From Modestobacter sp. (GTDB lineage: Bacteria > Actinomycetota > Actinomycetes > Mycobacteriales > Geodermatophilaceae): 11,755 nucleotides of DNA. The notes beneath the pieces are model-generated. The model was not told the origin of the DNA, made no database searches, and saw only the letters and a program-made list of their open reading frames with translations. Every line of letters begins with the position of its first letter. The stretch's first letter is position 1. The translations under genes and the position numbers were made by a program. The stretch spans positions 1-11,755 of the forward strand of contig JAOPVN010000481.1 in NCBI GenBank assembly GCA_025966175.1. Direction: 5' to 3'. Positions 1 to 6,500 of the stretch are shown in pieces.

Positions 1-1800
1 ACCCCGCCGGCCGCTCCGGTCGACGCCCCACGCCGCCGCACGGCGCTGCCCCCGGTGCCACCGCCGACCCGGGTGCGCCGGTTCGTCCCCGGCCCCGACG
101 ACACCCAGCTCATCCCGATCATCCCGACGGTCGCCGCCCGGACCGACGAGGACGAGGAGGCGACCGAGCGCCGCGAGGGCGCCCCCGGCGCCAGCGGGGG
201 CATCCTGCGGGCTGCCGGGACGATGGCCGTGGCGACGCTGGTCAGCCGGCTCACGGGTTTCCTCCGCACCGCCGTGCTCACCGCCGTGCTGGGCCTGGGC
301 CTGGTCGGCAACGCCTACACCGTGGCGAACACGCTGCCCAACCTGGTCTACGAGCTGCTGCTCGGCGGTGTGCTGACCTCGATCATCGTGCCGCTGCTGG
401 TCAGCGCCCAGGAGAAGGACGCCGACGGCGGTGTCCGCTACGCGCAGCGGCTGCTCACGCTGGCGATCGCCGGGCTCGGCGTGCTGACCGTCCTCGCCGT
501 CCTCGCCGCGCCCGCGCTGACCTGGCTGATGAACATCCGGGAGAACCCGGGGCAGGTGGCGCTGGCCAACTGGCTGGCCCGGATCCTGCTGGTGGAGATC
601 GTCTTCTACGGCATCGGCGCCCTGGCGGGCGCGATCCTCAACGCCCGCGGGGTGTTCGCCTGGCCGGCCTGGGCGCCGGTGCTCAACAACCTCGTCGTCA
701 TCGCCACCGGCGGGCTGTTCGTGCTGGCCAGCGGTCCGGGTGGCCTCACTCCGACCACCATCAGCGCCGCCCAGGTGTGGCTGCTGGCCGGCGGCACGAC
801 GCTCGGCATCGCCGTCCAGTCCCTGGCCCTGCTGCCGCAGCTGGCACGGGTCGGCGTGCCGCTGCGTCCGGTCTGGGGGATCCGGAACACCGGGCTGGGG
901 GAGGCCGGCACGCTCGGCCTGTGGGTGGTCGGCTACGTGCTGGTCAGCCAGGTCGGCGTGGTCATCACCAGCCGGGTGGCCAACGCCGCGGCCGACGACG
1001 GCGGGCTGGGCCCGTTCGCCCTCAGCAACGCCAGCCTGCTGTTCCAGATGCCCTACGGGATCATCGGCGTCGCGCTGCTGACCGCACTGCTGCCCCGGAT
1101 GAGTCGCGCGGCGGCCCGCAACGACGTGGACGGCGTCGTCGCCGACCTCACCCTCGGCACCCGGCTCTCGGCCCTGGGGCTGCTGCCGGTGACCGCGGTG
1201 CTCATCGTGGTGGGCCCGCAGCTGGCCACCCTGGCGTTCGCCTGGGGCAACACCACCACCGCCGAGGCGCGGGGGGTCGGCACCGCGCTGGCCGTCGGGG
1301 CGGTCGGGCTGCTACCGATGGCGGTGACCCTGCTCCAGCTGCGGGTCTTCTACGCGATGAAGGACGCCCGCACCCCGACGCTGATCCAACTGGGGATGGT
1401 GGTCGTCCGGGTGCCGCTGGTCCTGCTCGTTCCCGTGCTCGTCGAGCCACGGCACGTGGTCGCCGGGCTGATGCTCGCCACCAGCCTCACGTTCGTGGCC
1501 GGCTGGGTCATCGGCGACGTGGCGCTGCGCCGCCGCCTGGACCGCACCCGCAGCTCCGACGCGGCCGACAGTGTGGTGCGGATGACGGTCGTGACCGGGG
1601 TCGCAGGTGCCCTGGGCTGGGCCGCCGTCTCGCTGGCCGGCCGCACCTTCGGGGACTCGATACCGGGGTCGCTCGGCACGGTCGTCCTCGGTACCGTGGT
1701 CATCGGCAGCGCGGTGGTCGCGGGTGCCGTGGTGGCCGGTGTCCCAGAACTGCGGGACGCACTGGCCGGGGTCCGAGCCCGTCTCGGGCGGCCACGGTGA
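1..1800 (+). CDS. murJ: MurJ lipid II flippase (5' end outside window)
   Basis: MurJ moves lipid II across the cytoplasmic membrane for peptidoglycan synthesis. The reading frame is open from base 1 to the TGA at 1798-1800. A GTG at 55 could start a 581-residue protein, but the Pro/Arg-rich frame continues upstream without a stop, so the true start probably lies left of the window. Numbering from the GTG, residues 1-52 are a charged, Pro-rich cytosolic tail. The family signatures follow: SRLTGFLR (64-71) in the first membrane helix and NTLPNLVYELLLGG (92-105). Many hydrophobic segments then run to the C-terminus, matching the 14-helix MOP fold. There is no C-terminal kinase domain, unlike mycobacterial MviN; the equivalent is the next gene, 70 bases downstream, probably in the same operon. 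Family assignment is very secure; only the start is uncertain. Confidence 0.95.
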   Translation, partial: TPPAAPVDAPRRRTALPPVPPPTRVRRFVPGPDDTQLIPIIPTVAARTDEDEEATERREGAPGASGGILRAAGTMAVATLVSRLTGFLRTAVLTAVLGLGLVGNAYTVANTLPNLVYELLLGGVLTSIIVPLLVSAQEKDADGGVRYAQRLLTLAIAGLGVLTVLAVLAAPALTWLMNIRENPGQVALANWLARILLVEIVFYGIGALAGAILNARGVFAWPAWAPVLNNLVVIATGGLFVLASGPGGLTPTTISAAQVWLLAGGTTLGIAVQSLALLPQLARVGVPLRPVWGIRNTGLGEAGTLGLWVVGYVLVSQVGVVITSRVANAAADDGGLGPFALSNASLLFQMPYGIIGVALLTALLPRMSRAAARNDVDGVVADLTLGTRLSALGLLPVTAVLIVVGPQLATLAFAWGNTTTAEARGVGTALAVGAVGLLPMAVTLLQLRVFYAMKDARTPTLIQLGMVVVRVPLVLLVPVLVEPRHVVAGLMLATSLTFVAGWVIGDVALRRRLDRTRSSDAADSVVRMTVVTGVAGALGWAAVSLAGRTFGDSIPGSLGTVVLGTVVIGSAVVAGAVVAGVPELRDALAGVRARLGRPR

Positions 1801-1870
1801 CCGGGCAACCCGCCGCCCGACCCGGGGACGCCGTCCCTGGCAGTGACCGAGCAGGGGGTCGGCAACGTCC

Positions 1871-3559
1871 GTGACGTCGACGACAACCGGGCTGCCCGAT
1901 CGCTACCGCCCGCTCGACCAGGTGGCCCCCGACGAGGAGACGCCGACCGGGGTCATCCGGTCCTGGCGTGCCCGCGACAGGGTGCTCAACCGGGACGTCG
2001 CGCTGCGCGTGCACACCCCCGGTGGCCCGGCCGCCCGTGAGTGGATCACCCGCGCACTGACCGCCGGCGGGCTGGCGACCCCGGCCCTGGCGATGGTCTA
2101 CGACGCCGCCGAGGGCACCGGGGGCGCCGAATCCGGTGGCGCGGCCTACGTCGTCAACGAGTGGATCGAGGGCACCCGGCTCTCCGATCGGCTGGCCAGC
2201 GACGGGCCGTTGCCCGAACGGGATGCCCGGGCCGTGGTGCGCCGGCTGGCCGAGGGTGTCGCCGAGGCCCATCGGGTCGGCCTCGCCGTCGGCGGCCTGA
2301 CCCCCGAGCACGTCGTCCTGCGCCCCGGCGGCCTGGTCGGGCTGCTCTCGGTCCCTGCGGCCAGCGGCACCGAGAAGGGCGACATCGCCGCCCTGGGTGC
2401 CCTGCTGGAGCTGTGCCTCACCGGCCGCCGCTCCGACGGTCCCGGCGCCCGCCCGACGGAGATCGCCTCGCCGGACCTCGCCGCGCTGGTCCGCCGTGCC
2501 CGCTCGACCGATCCGGCCACCGGGCTGTCCAACGTCAGCACGATGGTCGCGCTGCTGACCGAGCCCCCCCGCCCGGGCACCGGCCCCCAGGAGGCCGTGC
2601 AGCCGGCCGGGGTCACCGACAGCGGCTGGATGCGCCGGCTGCGGGACCGCCGGGACCTCGCCGACGCCGAGGAGGCGCGTCGGCCGGGTGCCGACGGCGA
2701 CAGCCCCGTCCGGCTGGACCGCAGCACGCTCCCGCCCGTACCCGGCGCCCCGCTGGGCCGCCCGCTCACCGCCCGCCCGCTCACCGCCCGCCCGCTCTCC
2801 GCCCGCCCGGCGTTCCCCGCCGGCGACGAGGAGGACGCCCTCGACTGGGGCGGGACCTTCACCACCGAGAACGACGACAGCCCGCTCGACGACGACGGCG
2901 GCGAACCGCGGACCGCCCGGCGCCGGCTGGCCGTCGTGGGCCTGCCGGTGCTCGCCCTGGCCCTGGTGATCGCCTTCGCGCTCTGGTTCGGCAACAACGT
3001 GCTGTCCGTGGCCGGCAACGTCGACCCGGTCCGGGGGCCCACACCGGGGCCGGGCAGCTCCGCGGGCGGCGGCAGCGCGCCGACCAGCTCCGCCCCGGCC
3101 CCGGCCGCGGGTGCCCCGGTCACGATCGCCGACGCCGCCGTCTTCGATCCCTACGGCGACGGTGAGCCGGAGAACGACGACGCCGTACCGCAGAGCTTCG
3201 ACGGCGACCCCACCACCGCCTGGTCGACGGTGACGTACCGGGGCTCGGCCGACTTCGGCCACCTCAAGCCCGGCGTCGGCGTCGTCTACGACCTCGGCAG
3301 CAAGCAGCCGCTGGCCGGCGTCACCATCACCACCACGCTGCCCGGCGCCACCGTGGAGGTGCGCACCGGCGGCACGCCCGAGGACGACCTGGACGCCTTC
3401 ACCCTGGCCACCTCCGGCAAGCTCACCGGCACCGATGACCTGGCGTTCGACAGCCCGGTCACCACCCGGTACGTGCTGGTCTGGGTCACCGGCCTGGCGA
3501 CCACCGCCGACGGCTTCACCGCCGACCTGGCCGAGGTCGGCGTCACCGCAGCCGGCTGA
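1871..3559 (+). CDS. Membrane pseudokinase with extracellular discoidin-like domain (MviN C-terminal half equivalent)
   Basis: 562 residues. Residues about 10-232 resemble a Ser/Thr kinase fold, but the key residues are lost. The VAIK lysine is R46; the HRDLKPEN loop is VGGLTPEH (140-147), so the catalytic Asp is G142; no Gly-rich loop or DFG is visible. GDIAALGALLELCLTGR (170-186) is the most kinase-like stretch. A disordered linker (about 233-350) holds a PLTAR repeat and an acidic threonine cluster (T329, T331, T332). One membrane helix follows at about 353-373, then a G/S/A/P linker and a discoidin/F5-8C-like domain (about 417-562). In M. tuberculosis the same parts form the C-terminal half of MviN, where PknB phosphorylation recruits FhaA; a similar scaffold role beside MurJ is inferred. 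The GTG start at 1871 is supported by an in-frame stop at 1844-1846 and a G-rich AGGGGG 12 bases upstream. Confidence 0.85.
   Translation: MTSTTTGLPDRYRPLDQVAPDEETPTGVIRSWRARDRVLNRDVALRVHTPGGPAAREWITRALTAGGLATPALAMVYDAAEGTGGAESGGAAYVVNEWIEGTRLSDRLASDGPLPERDARAVVRRLAEGVAEAHRVGLAVGGLTPEHVVLRPGGLVGLLSVPAASGTEKGDIAALGALLELCLTGRRSDGPGARPTEIASPDLAALVRRARSTDPATGLSNVSTMVALLTEPPRPGTGPQEAVQPAGVTDSGWMRRLRDRRDLADAEEARRPGADGDSPVRLDRSTLPPVPGAPLGRPLTARPLTARPLSARPAFPAGDEEDALDWGGTFTTENDDSPLDDDGGEPRTARRRLAVVGLPVLALALVIAFALWFGNNVLSVAGNVDPVRGPTPGPGSSAGGGSAPTSSAPAPAAGAPVTIADAAVFDPYGDGEPENDDAVPQSFDGDPTTAWSTVTYRGSADFGHLKPGVGVVYDLGSKQPLAGVTITTTLPGATVEVRTGGTPEDDLDAFTLATSGKLTGTDDLAFDSPVTTRYVLVWVTGLATTADGFTADLAEVGVTAAG
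2761..2805 (+). repeat. 15-bp tandem repeat, three copies, inside the pseudokinase gene
   Basis: Three head-to-tail copies of cccgctcaccgcccg lie at 2761-2775, 2776-2790 and 2791-2805. The third differs by one base (tcacc to tctcc). They encode PLTAR-PLTAR-PLSAR in the disordered cytosolic linker between the pseudokinase domain and the membrane helix. The unit is a whole number of codons, so copy-number change would keep the frame. Confidence 0.9.
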
Positions 3560-3568
3560 AGAGGACCT

Positions 3569-3582
3569 CCTCCTGGTGGAGG
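3569..3582 (+). terminator. Weak hairpin after the pseudokinase gene
   Basis: CCTCC (3569-3573) pairs with GGAGG (3578-3582) around a TGGT loop, ten bases after the stop codon. The stem is only five pairs and has no T-run. It is the only hairpin I see in 3560-3653 and may be chance in such GC-rich DNA. Confidence 0.25.
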
Positions 3583-3653
3583 GACCCAGCTGAGGCTCGG
3601 GGACGCCCTGGAGGGGGCCATCTGACGGCTCACCCGGTGGCGCCACGCTGGCG

Positions 3654-3680
3654 GGGAATGCCGGACCTACCCTGTCCGTT
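3654..3680 (+). promoter_or_regulatory. SigR/SigH-type promoter of trxB-trxA
   Basis: GGGAAT at 3654-3659 is followed, after 18 bases, by GTT at 3678-3680. This fits the GGAAT-N18-GTT pattern known for SigR of Streptomyces and SigH of Mycobacterium, the sigma factors of the thiol-oxidative stress response, whose classic target is the thioredoxin operon. It is correctly placed and oriented immediately before trxB. Initiation some 7-10 bases after GTT would put the transcript start at about 3687-3690, on the second GTG of the trxB frame. Confidence 0.8.
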
Positions 3681-3689
3681 GTGCCGCCC

Positions 3690-4697
3690 GTGACGAACGA
3701 CCAGCCCACCCCCGGACCCGCGGTCTCGACCGACGGCCCGCCGGCCATCCCCCCGGCGGAGCACGACGGGATCCGCGACCTGATCATCATCGGGTCCGGT
3801 CCGGCGGGGTACACCGCCGCCACCTACGCCGCCCGCGCCAACCTGCACCCCCTGGTCTTCGAGGGCTCCCAGTTCGGTGGGGCGCTCATGACCACCACCG
3901 AGGTGGAGAACTTCCCCGGCTTCCCCGAGGGCGTCCAGGGGCCGCAGCTGATGGACGACATGCGCACCCAGGCCGAGCGCTTCGGCGCCGAACTGGTGCC
4001 CGCCGACGTCACCGAGGTCGACCTCACCGCCACGCCGAAGATCGTCAAGGTCGGCAACGAGGTGCACCTGGCCCACGCGGTGATCGTCGCCACTGGTTCC
4101 AAGTACCGCTACCTCGGGCTGGACAACGAACAGCGCCTGCTCGGCCACGGCGTCTCGGCCTGTGCCACCTGTGACGGCTTCTTCTTCCGCGAGCAGGACA
4201 TCGTCGTGGTCGGCGGCGGCGACTCGGCGATGGAGGAGGCCACCTTCCTCACCCGCTTCGCCAAGACGGTGACGGTCGTCCACCGCCGCCCGGAGCTGCG
4301 CGCCTCGAAGATCATGCAGCAGCGGGCGCAGGACAACCCGAAGATCCGGTGGGCGCTCGGCAAGCAGGTCACCGACGTCCGGGGCGACAACGCCGTCTCC
4401 GGCGTCGAGCTCACCGACGTGGCCAGCGGCGCCACCGAGGAGCTCCCGGTCACCGGCCTCTTCGTCGCCATCGGTCACGACCCGCGCAGCGAGCTGTTCG
4501 CCGGCCAGCTGAAGCTGGACGACGAGGGCTACGTGCTGGTCGAGCACCCCTCCACCCGCACCAACGTCGACGGGGTCTTCGCCTGCGGCGACGTGGTCGA
4601 CCACATCTACCGGCAGGCGATCACGTCCGCCGGCACCGGTGCCGCGGCGGCGATCGACGCCGAGCGCTGGCTCGCCGAGACCTTCGACGAGCGCTGA
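3690..4697 (+). CDS. trxB: Thioredoxin reductase (NADPH)
   Basis: TrxB passes electrons from NADPH through FAD to thioredoxin in the cytosol. The frame could also start at GTG 3681 (338 aa), and residue numbers here use that start. The FAD-binding GSGPAG is at 38-43, the redox pair C161-A-T-C164 sits in CATCDG, the NADPH-binding GGGDSA is at 178-183, and the HRRPELRASK motif and the C-terminal FAD motif GVFACGDVVD are present. Everything needed for activity is intact. I choose GTG 3690 (335 aa) because 3681 directly abuts the -10 element of the SigR-like promoter and so could not lie in that transcript, and because neither GTG has a ribosome binding site. The message is therefore probably leaderless. 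trxA follows after 74 bases, with only a 5-bp hairpin (4716-4729) between. Confidence 0.95.
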   Translation: MTNDQPTPGPAVSTDGPPAIPPAEHDGIRDLIIIGSGPAGYTAATYAARANLHPLVFEGSQFGGALMTTTEVENFPGFPEGVQGPQLMDDMRTQAERFGAELVPADVTEVDLTATPKIVKVGNEVHLAHAVIVATGSKYRYLGLDNEQRLLGHGVSACATCDGFFFREQDIVVVGGGDSAMEEATFLTRFAKTVTVVHRRPELRASKIMQQRAQDNPKIRWALGKQVTDVRGDNAVSGVELTDVASGATEELPVTGLFVAIGHDPRSELFAGQLKLDDEGYVLVEHPSTRTNVDGVFACGDVVDHIYRQAITSAGTGAAAAIDAERWLAETFDER

Positions 4698-4771
4698 GCG
4701 CCTTCTGACCCGGACGGCGCCTCCGCGCCCTCCATCGACCTCTGCAGTACCGAACGAGAAGGAGTTCTCCC

Positions 4772-5098
4772 ATGGCAGGCAACACCGTGACCGTCACCGA
4801 CGCCAGCTTCGCCACTGACGTCCTGGGCAGTGACAAGCCCGTGCTGGTGGACTTCTGGGCCGAGTGGTGCGGGCCGTGCAAGATGGTTGCGCCGGTCCTC
4901 GAGGAGATCGCCGCCGAGCACGCCGACAAGCTGACGATCGCGAAGCTCAACATCGACGAGAACCCGCAGATCGCCCGCGACTACCAGGTCATGTCGATCC
5001 CGACGATGACCGTGTTCCAGGGCGGCAAGCCGGTCAAGTCCATCATCGGCGCCAAGCCCAAGGGCGCCATCCTGTCGGACCTGTCCGACTACCTCTGA
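4772..5098 (+). CDS. trxA: Thioredoxin
   Basis: A 108-residue cytosolic thioredoxin, the usual family length. The active site is W32-C33-G34-P35-C36, preceded by VLVDFWAEWC, and the cis-proline is P77 in MSIPT, which forms the substrate groove. It reduces protein disulfides (ribonucleotide reductase, peroxiredoxins, methionine sulfoxide reductases) and is re-reduced by the TrxB encoded just upstream. The ATG at 4772 has a strong ribosome binding site, AAGGAG at 4759-4764, with 7-base spacing. This differs from the leaderless-looking trxB and should allow independent translation at high level. No separate promoter is evident, so expression from the SigR-like promoter before trxB is inferred. 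Two hairpins follow the stop. Confidence 0.98.
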   Translation: MAGNTVTVTDASFATDVLGSDKPVLVDFWAEWCGPCKMVAPVLEEIAAEHADKLTIAKLNIDENPQIARDYQVMSIPTMTVFQGGKPVKSIIGAKPKGAILSDLSDYL

Positions 5099-5103
5099 CC
5101 GGC

Positions 5104-5123
5104 CGGCCGGCGCCCGCCGGTCG
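5104..5123 (+). terminator. First hairpin after trxA
   Basis: CGGCCGGC (5104-5111) pairs with GCCGGTCG (5116-5123), eight pairs including one G-U, around a GCCC loop. It starts five bases after the trxA stop. There is no T-run, which is common for actinobacterial terminators. Confidence 0.55.
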
Positions 5124-5144
5124 CTGTGTCACCGAGAGCACTGT

Positions 5145-5186
5145 CGCTGAGGCCCGCCCGTCCTGTCGGACCGGCGGGCCTCGGCG
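5145..5186 (+). terminator. Strong hairpin terminator of trxB-trxA
   Basis: GAGGCCCGCC (5149-5158) and GGCGGGCCTC (5173-5182) form a perfect 10-bp stem. The stem extends to 14 pairs with one G-U (5145-5158 with 5173-5186), around a 14-base loop. No T-run follows. It isolates cwlM from thioredoxin-operon transcription. The rest of the gap, 5187-5334, shows no convincing gene or clear promoter. Confidence 0.7.
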
Positions 5187-5334
5187 TTCCCGCCCCGTCG
5201 CGTCACCCGCCCGGGTCCCCACCATCACCCGCGCAGGCGCCTCCGGTGCCCCGGTGCGCGCACGACGGCTGCAGACCAGCCACAATCGACTCCAGCCCCA
5301 TCCGCACCCAGACGACAGGAGCGACGACCACCGT

Positions 5335-6462
5335 ATGGACGTCCTGCGACCCGGCAGCACCGGTCCCGCCGTGGCCGAGGTGCAGACGGTGCTCCGCTCC
5401 CTCGGTCTGCTCGCCGGCGACCCCGCCCAGCCGGCCGGGCCGGCTCCGGAGTTCGACGAGGCCACCGGTCTCGCCGTCCGGCACTTCCAGCAGGTGCGCG
5501 GTCTCACCGTCGACGGCCGGGTCGGGGACGAGACCTACCGCGCGTTGAACGAGGCCCGTTGGTCCCTCGGTGACCGGCTGCTGCGCTACGACCCCGAGCA
5601 CCAGGCCCGCGGCGACGACGTGCGGCGGCTGCAGGAGCTGTTGCTGGAGCTCGGCTACGACGCGGGGCGTGCCGACGGCATCCTGGGCGCCGAGACCGAG
5701 GCCGGGCTGCGCGCCTTCCAGCGCGACTACGGGCTGACCTCCGACGGGACGTGCGGGCCGGCGACGCTGCGGGCGCTCAAGCAGCTGGGCCGCCGGGTCA
5801 CCGGCGGGCGCCCGCAGCTGCTGCGGCAGAGCGCGTCGATGGTCGAGTCCGGGTCCCACCTGATCGGCCGGGTCATCGTCATCGACCCGGGCCACGGCGG
5901 TGAGGACACCGGCTACACGGCGGGGGAGACGACCGAGGCCGACCTGGTCTTCGACCTCGCCTCCCGGATCGAGGGCCGACTCGCCGCCGCCGGGGCGACG
6001 GTGTACCTGACCCGCGGTCGCACCGGCGATCCCGCCGTCGGCGACCGCACCGCGTTCGCCAACGAGGCCCACGCCGACCTGTTCCTCTCCCTGCACATGG
6101 AGGCGCACGGCTCGGCGCACGCCCGGGGCGTGGCCAGCTACTACTACGGCACCGGCTCCGGAGCCAGCTCCACGGTCGGTGAGCAGTTCGCGAACCTCGT
6201 GCGCCGCGAGGTCATCGCCCGCACCGGGATGCTCGACTGCGGCTCGCACCCGAAGACGTGGGACATCCTGCGGATGACCCGGATGCCCGCCGTCCGGATC
6301 GACTGCGGCTACCTGTCCCACCCCGTCGACCGGCTGCTGCTGCTCGACGCCCGGCTGCGCAGCACCGTGGCCCAGGCCGTCGTCGCCGCCGTCCAGCGGC
6401 TGTTCCTGCCCGCCGAGGCGGATCCGCCGACGGGCACCTTCCTGCTGCCCGCTCGCGGCTGA
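5335..6462 (+). CDS. cwlM: CwlM, amidase-like regulator of peptidoglycan precursor synthesis
   Basis: 375 residues with no signal peptide or membrane segment, hence cytosolic. Two peptidoglycan-binding-1 repeats (about 5-74 and 92-152) precede an N-acetylmuramoyl-L-alanine amidase domain (Amidase_3, about 178-355). The likely zinc ligands are kept: H187 in DPGHGG, E201 in TEADLV and H254 in LSLHMEA. The usual catalytic Glu near the C-terminus is aspartate, D323 in RIDCGYLSHP. In mycobacteria the cytosolic CwlM is phosphorylated by PknB and then stimulates MurA, and it also contacts MurJ and FhaA. A matching C-terminal tail DPPTGTF (T366, T368) offers candidate phosphosites. Synteny, length and layout make orthology likely; the regulatory role is inferred. 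The ATG at 5335 has AGGAG at 5317-5321, 13 bases upstream, rather far. The open frame runs further upstream, but that part lies in the trxA gene and the terminators. Confidence 0.92.
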   Translation: MDVLRPGSTGPAVAEVQTVLRSLGLLAGDPAQPAGPAPEFDEATGLAVRHFQQVRGLTVDGRVGDETYRALNEARWSLGDRLLRYDPEHQARGDDVRRLQELLLELGYDAGRADGILGAETEAGLRAFQRDYGLTSDGTCGPATLRALKQLGRRVTGGRPQLLRQSASMVESGSHLIGRVIVIDPGHGGEDTGYTAGETTEADLVFDLASRIEGRLAAAGATVYLTRGRTGDPAVGDRTAFANEAHADLFLSLHMEAHGSAHARGVASYYYGTGSGASSTVGEQFANLVRREVIARTGMLDCGSHPKTWDILRMTRMPAVRIDCGYLSHPVDRLLLLDARLRSTVAQAVVAAVQRLFLPAEADPPTGTFLLPARG

Positions 6463-6487
6463 CGACAGGACCGCAACAGCACCGGCT

Positions 6488-6493
6488 TACACT
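6488..6493 (+). promoter_or_regulatory. Candidate -10 element for a leaderless aminotransferase message
   Basis: TACACT at 6488-6493 fits the actinobacterial -10 pattern TANNNT. It ends seven bases before the GTG at 6501, which is the spacing expected if transcription starts on the start codon. No good -35 is visible at normal distance, and there is no ribosome binding site before the GTG. It lies in the 38-base gap after cwlM. Confidence 0.5.
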
Positions 6494-6500
6494 CCGACAG

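Noticed and set aside
1700..3823. 707-codon open frame on the - strand across the pseudokinase gene
   Set aside because: It lies opposite genuine coding sequence, has Gly/Ala/Arg-rich low-complexity translation, shows no recognisable motif, and covers both gene junctions and the trxB promoter.
3630..4604. 324-codon open frame on the - strand opposite trxB
   Set aside because: It is a shadow of trxB in the complementary frame; the sense strand has every thioredoxin reductase motif.
4716..4729. Hairpin GGCGC-CTCC-GCGCC between trxB and trxA as a terminator
   Set aside because: The stem is only five pairs with no T-run. In such GC-rich DNA this is common by chance, and trxA has no promoter of its own that would need it.
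5126..5548. 140-codon + strand frame in the trxA-cwlM gap as a small gene
   Set aside because: It has Pro/Ser/Arg low-complexity translation, runs through the trxA terminator and out of frame into cwlM, and has no ribosome binding site.
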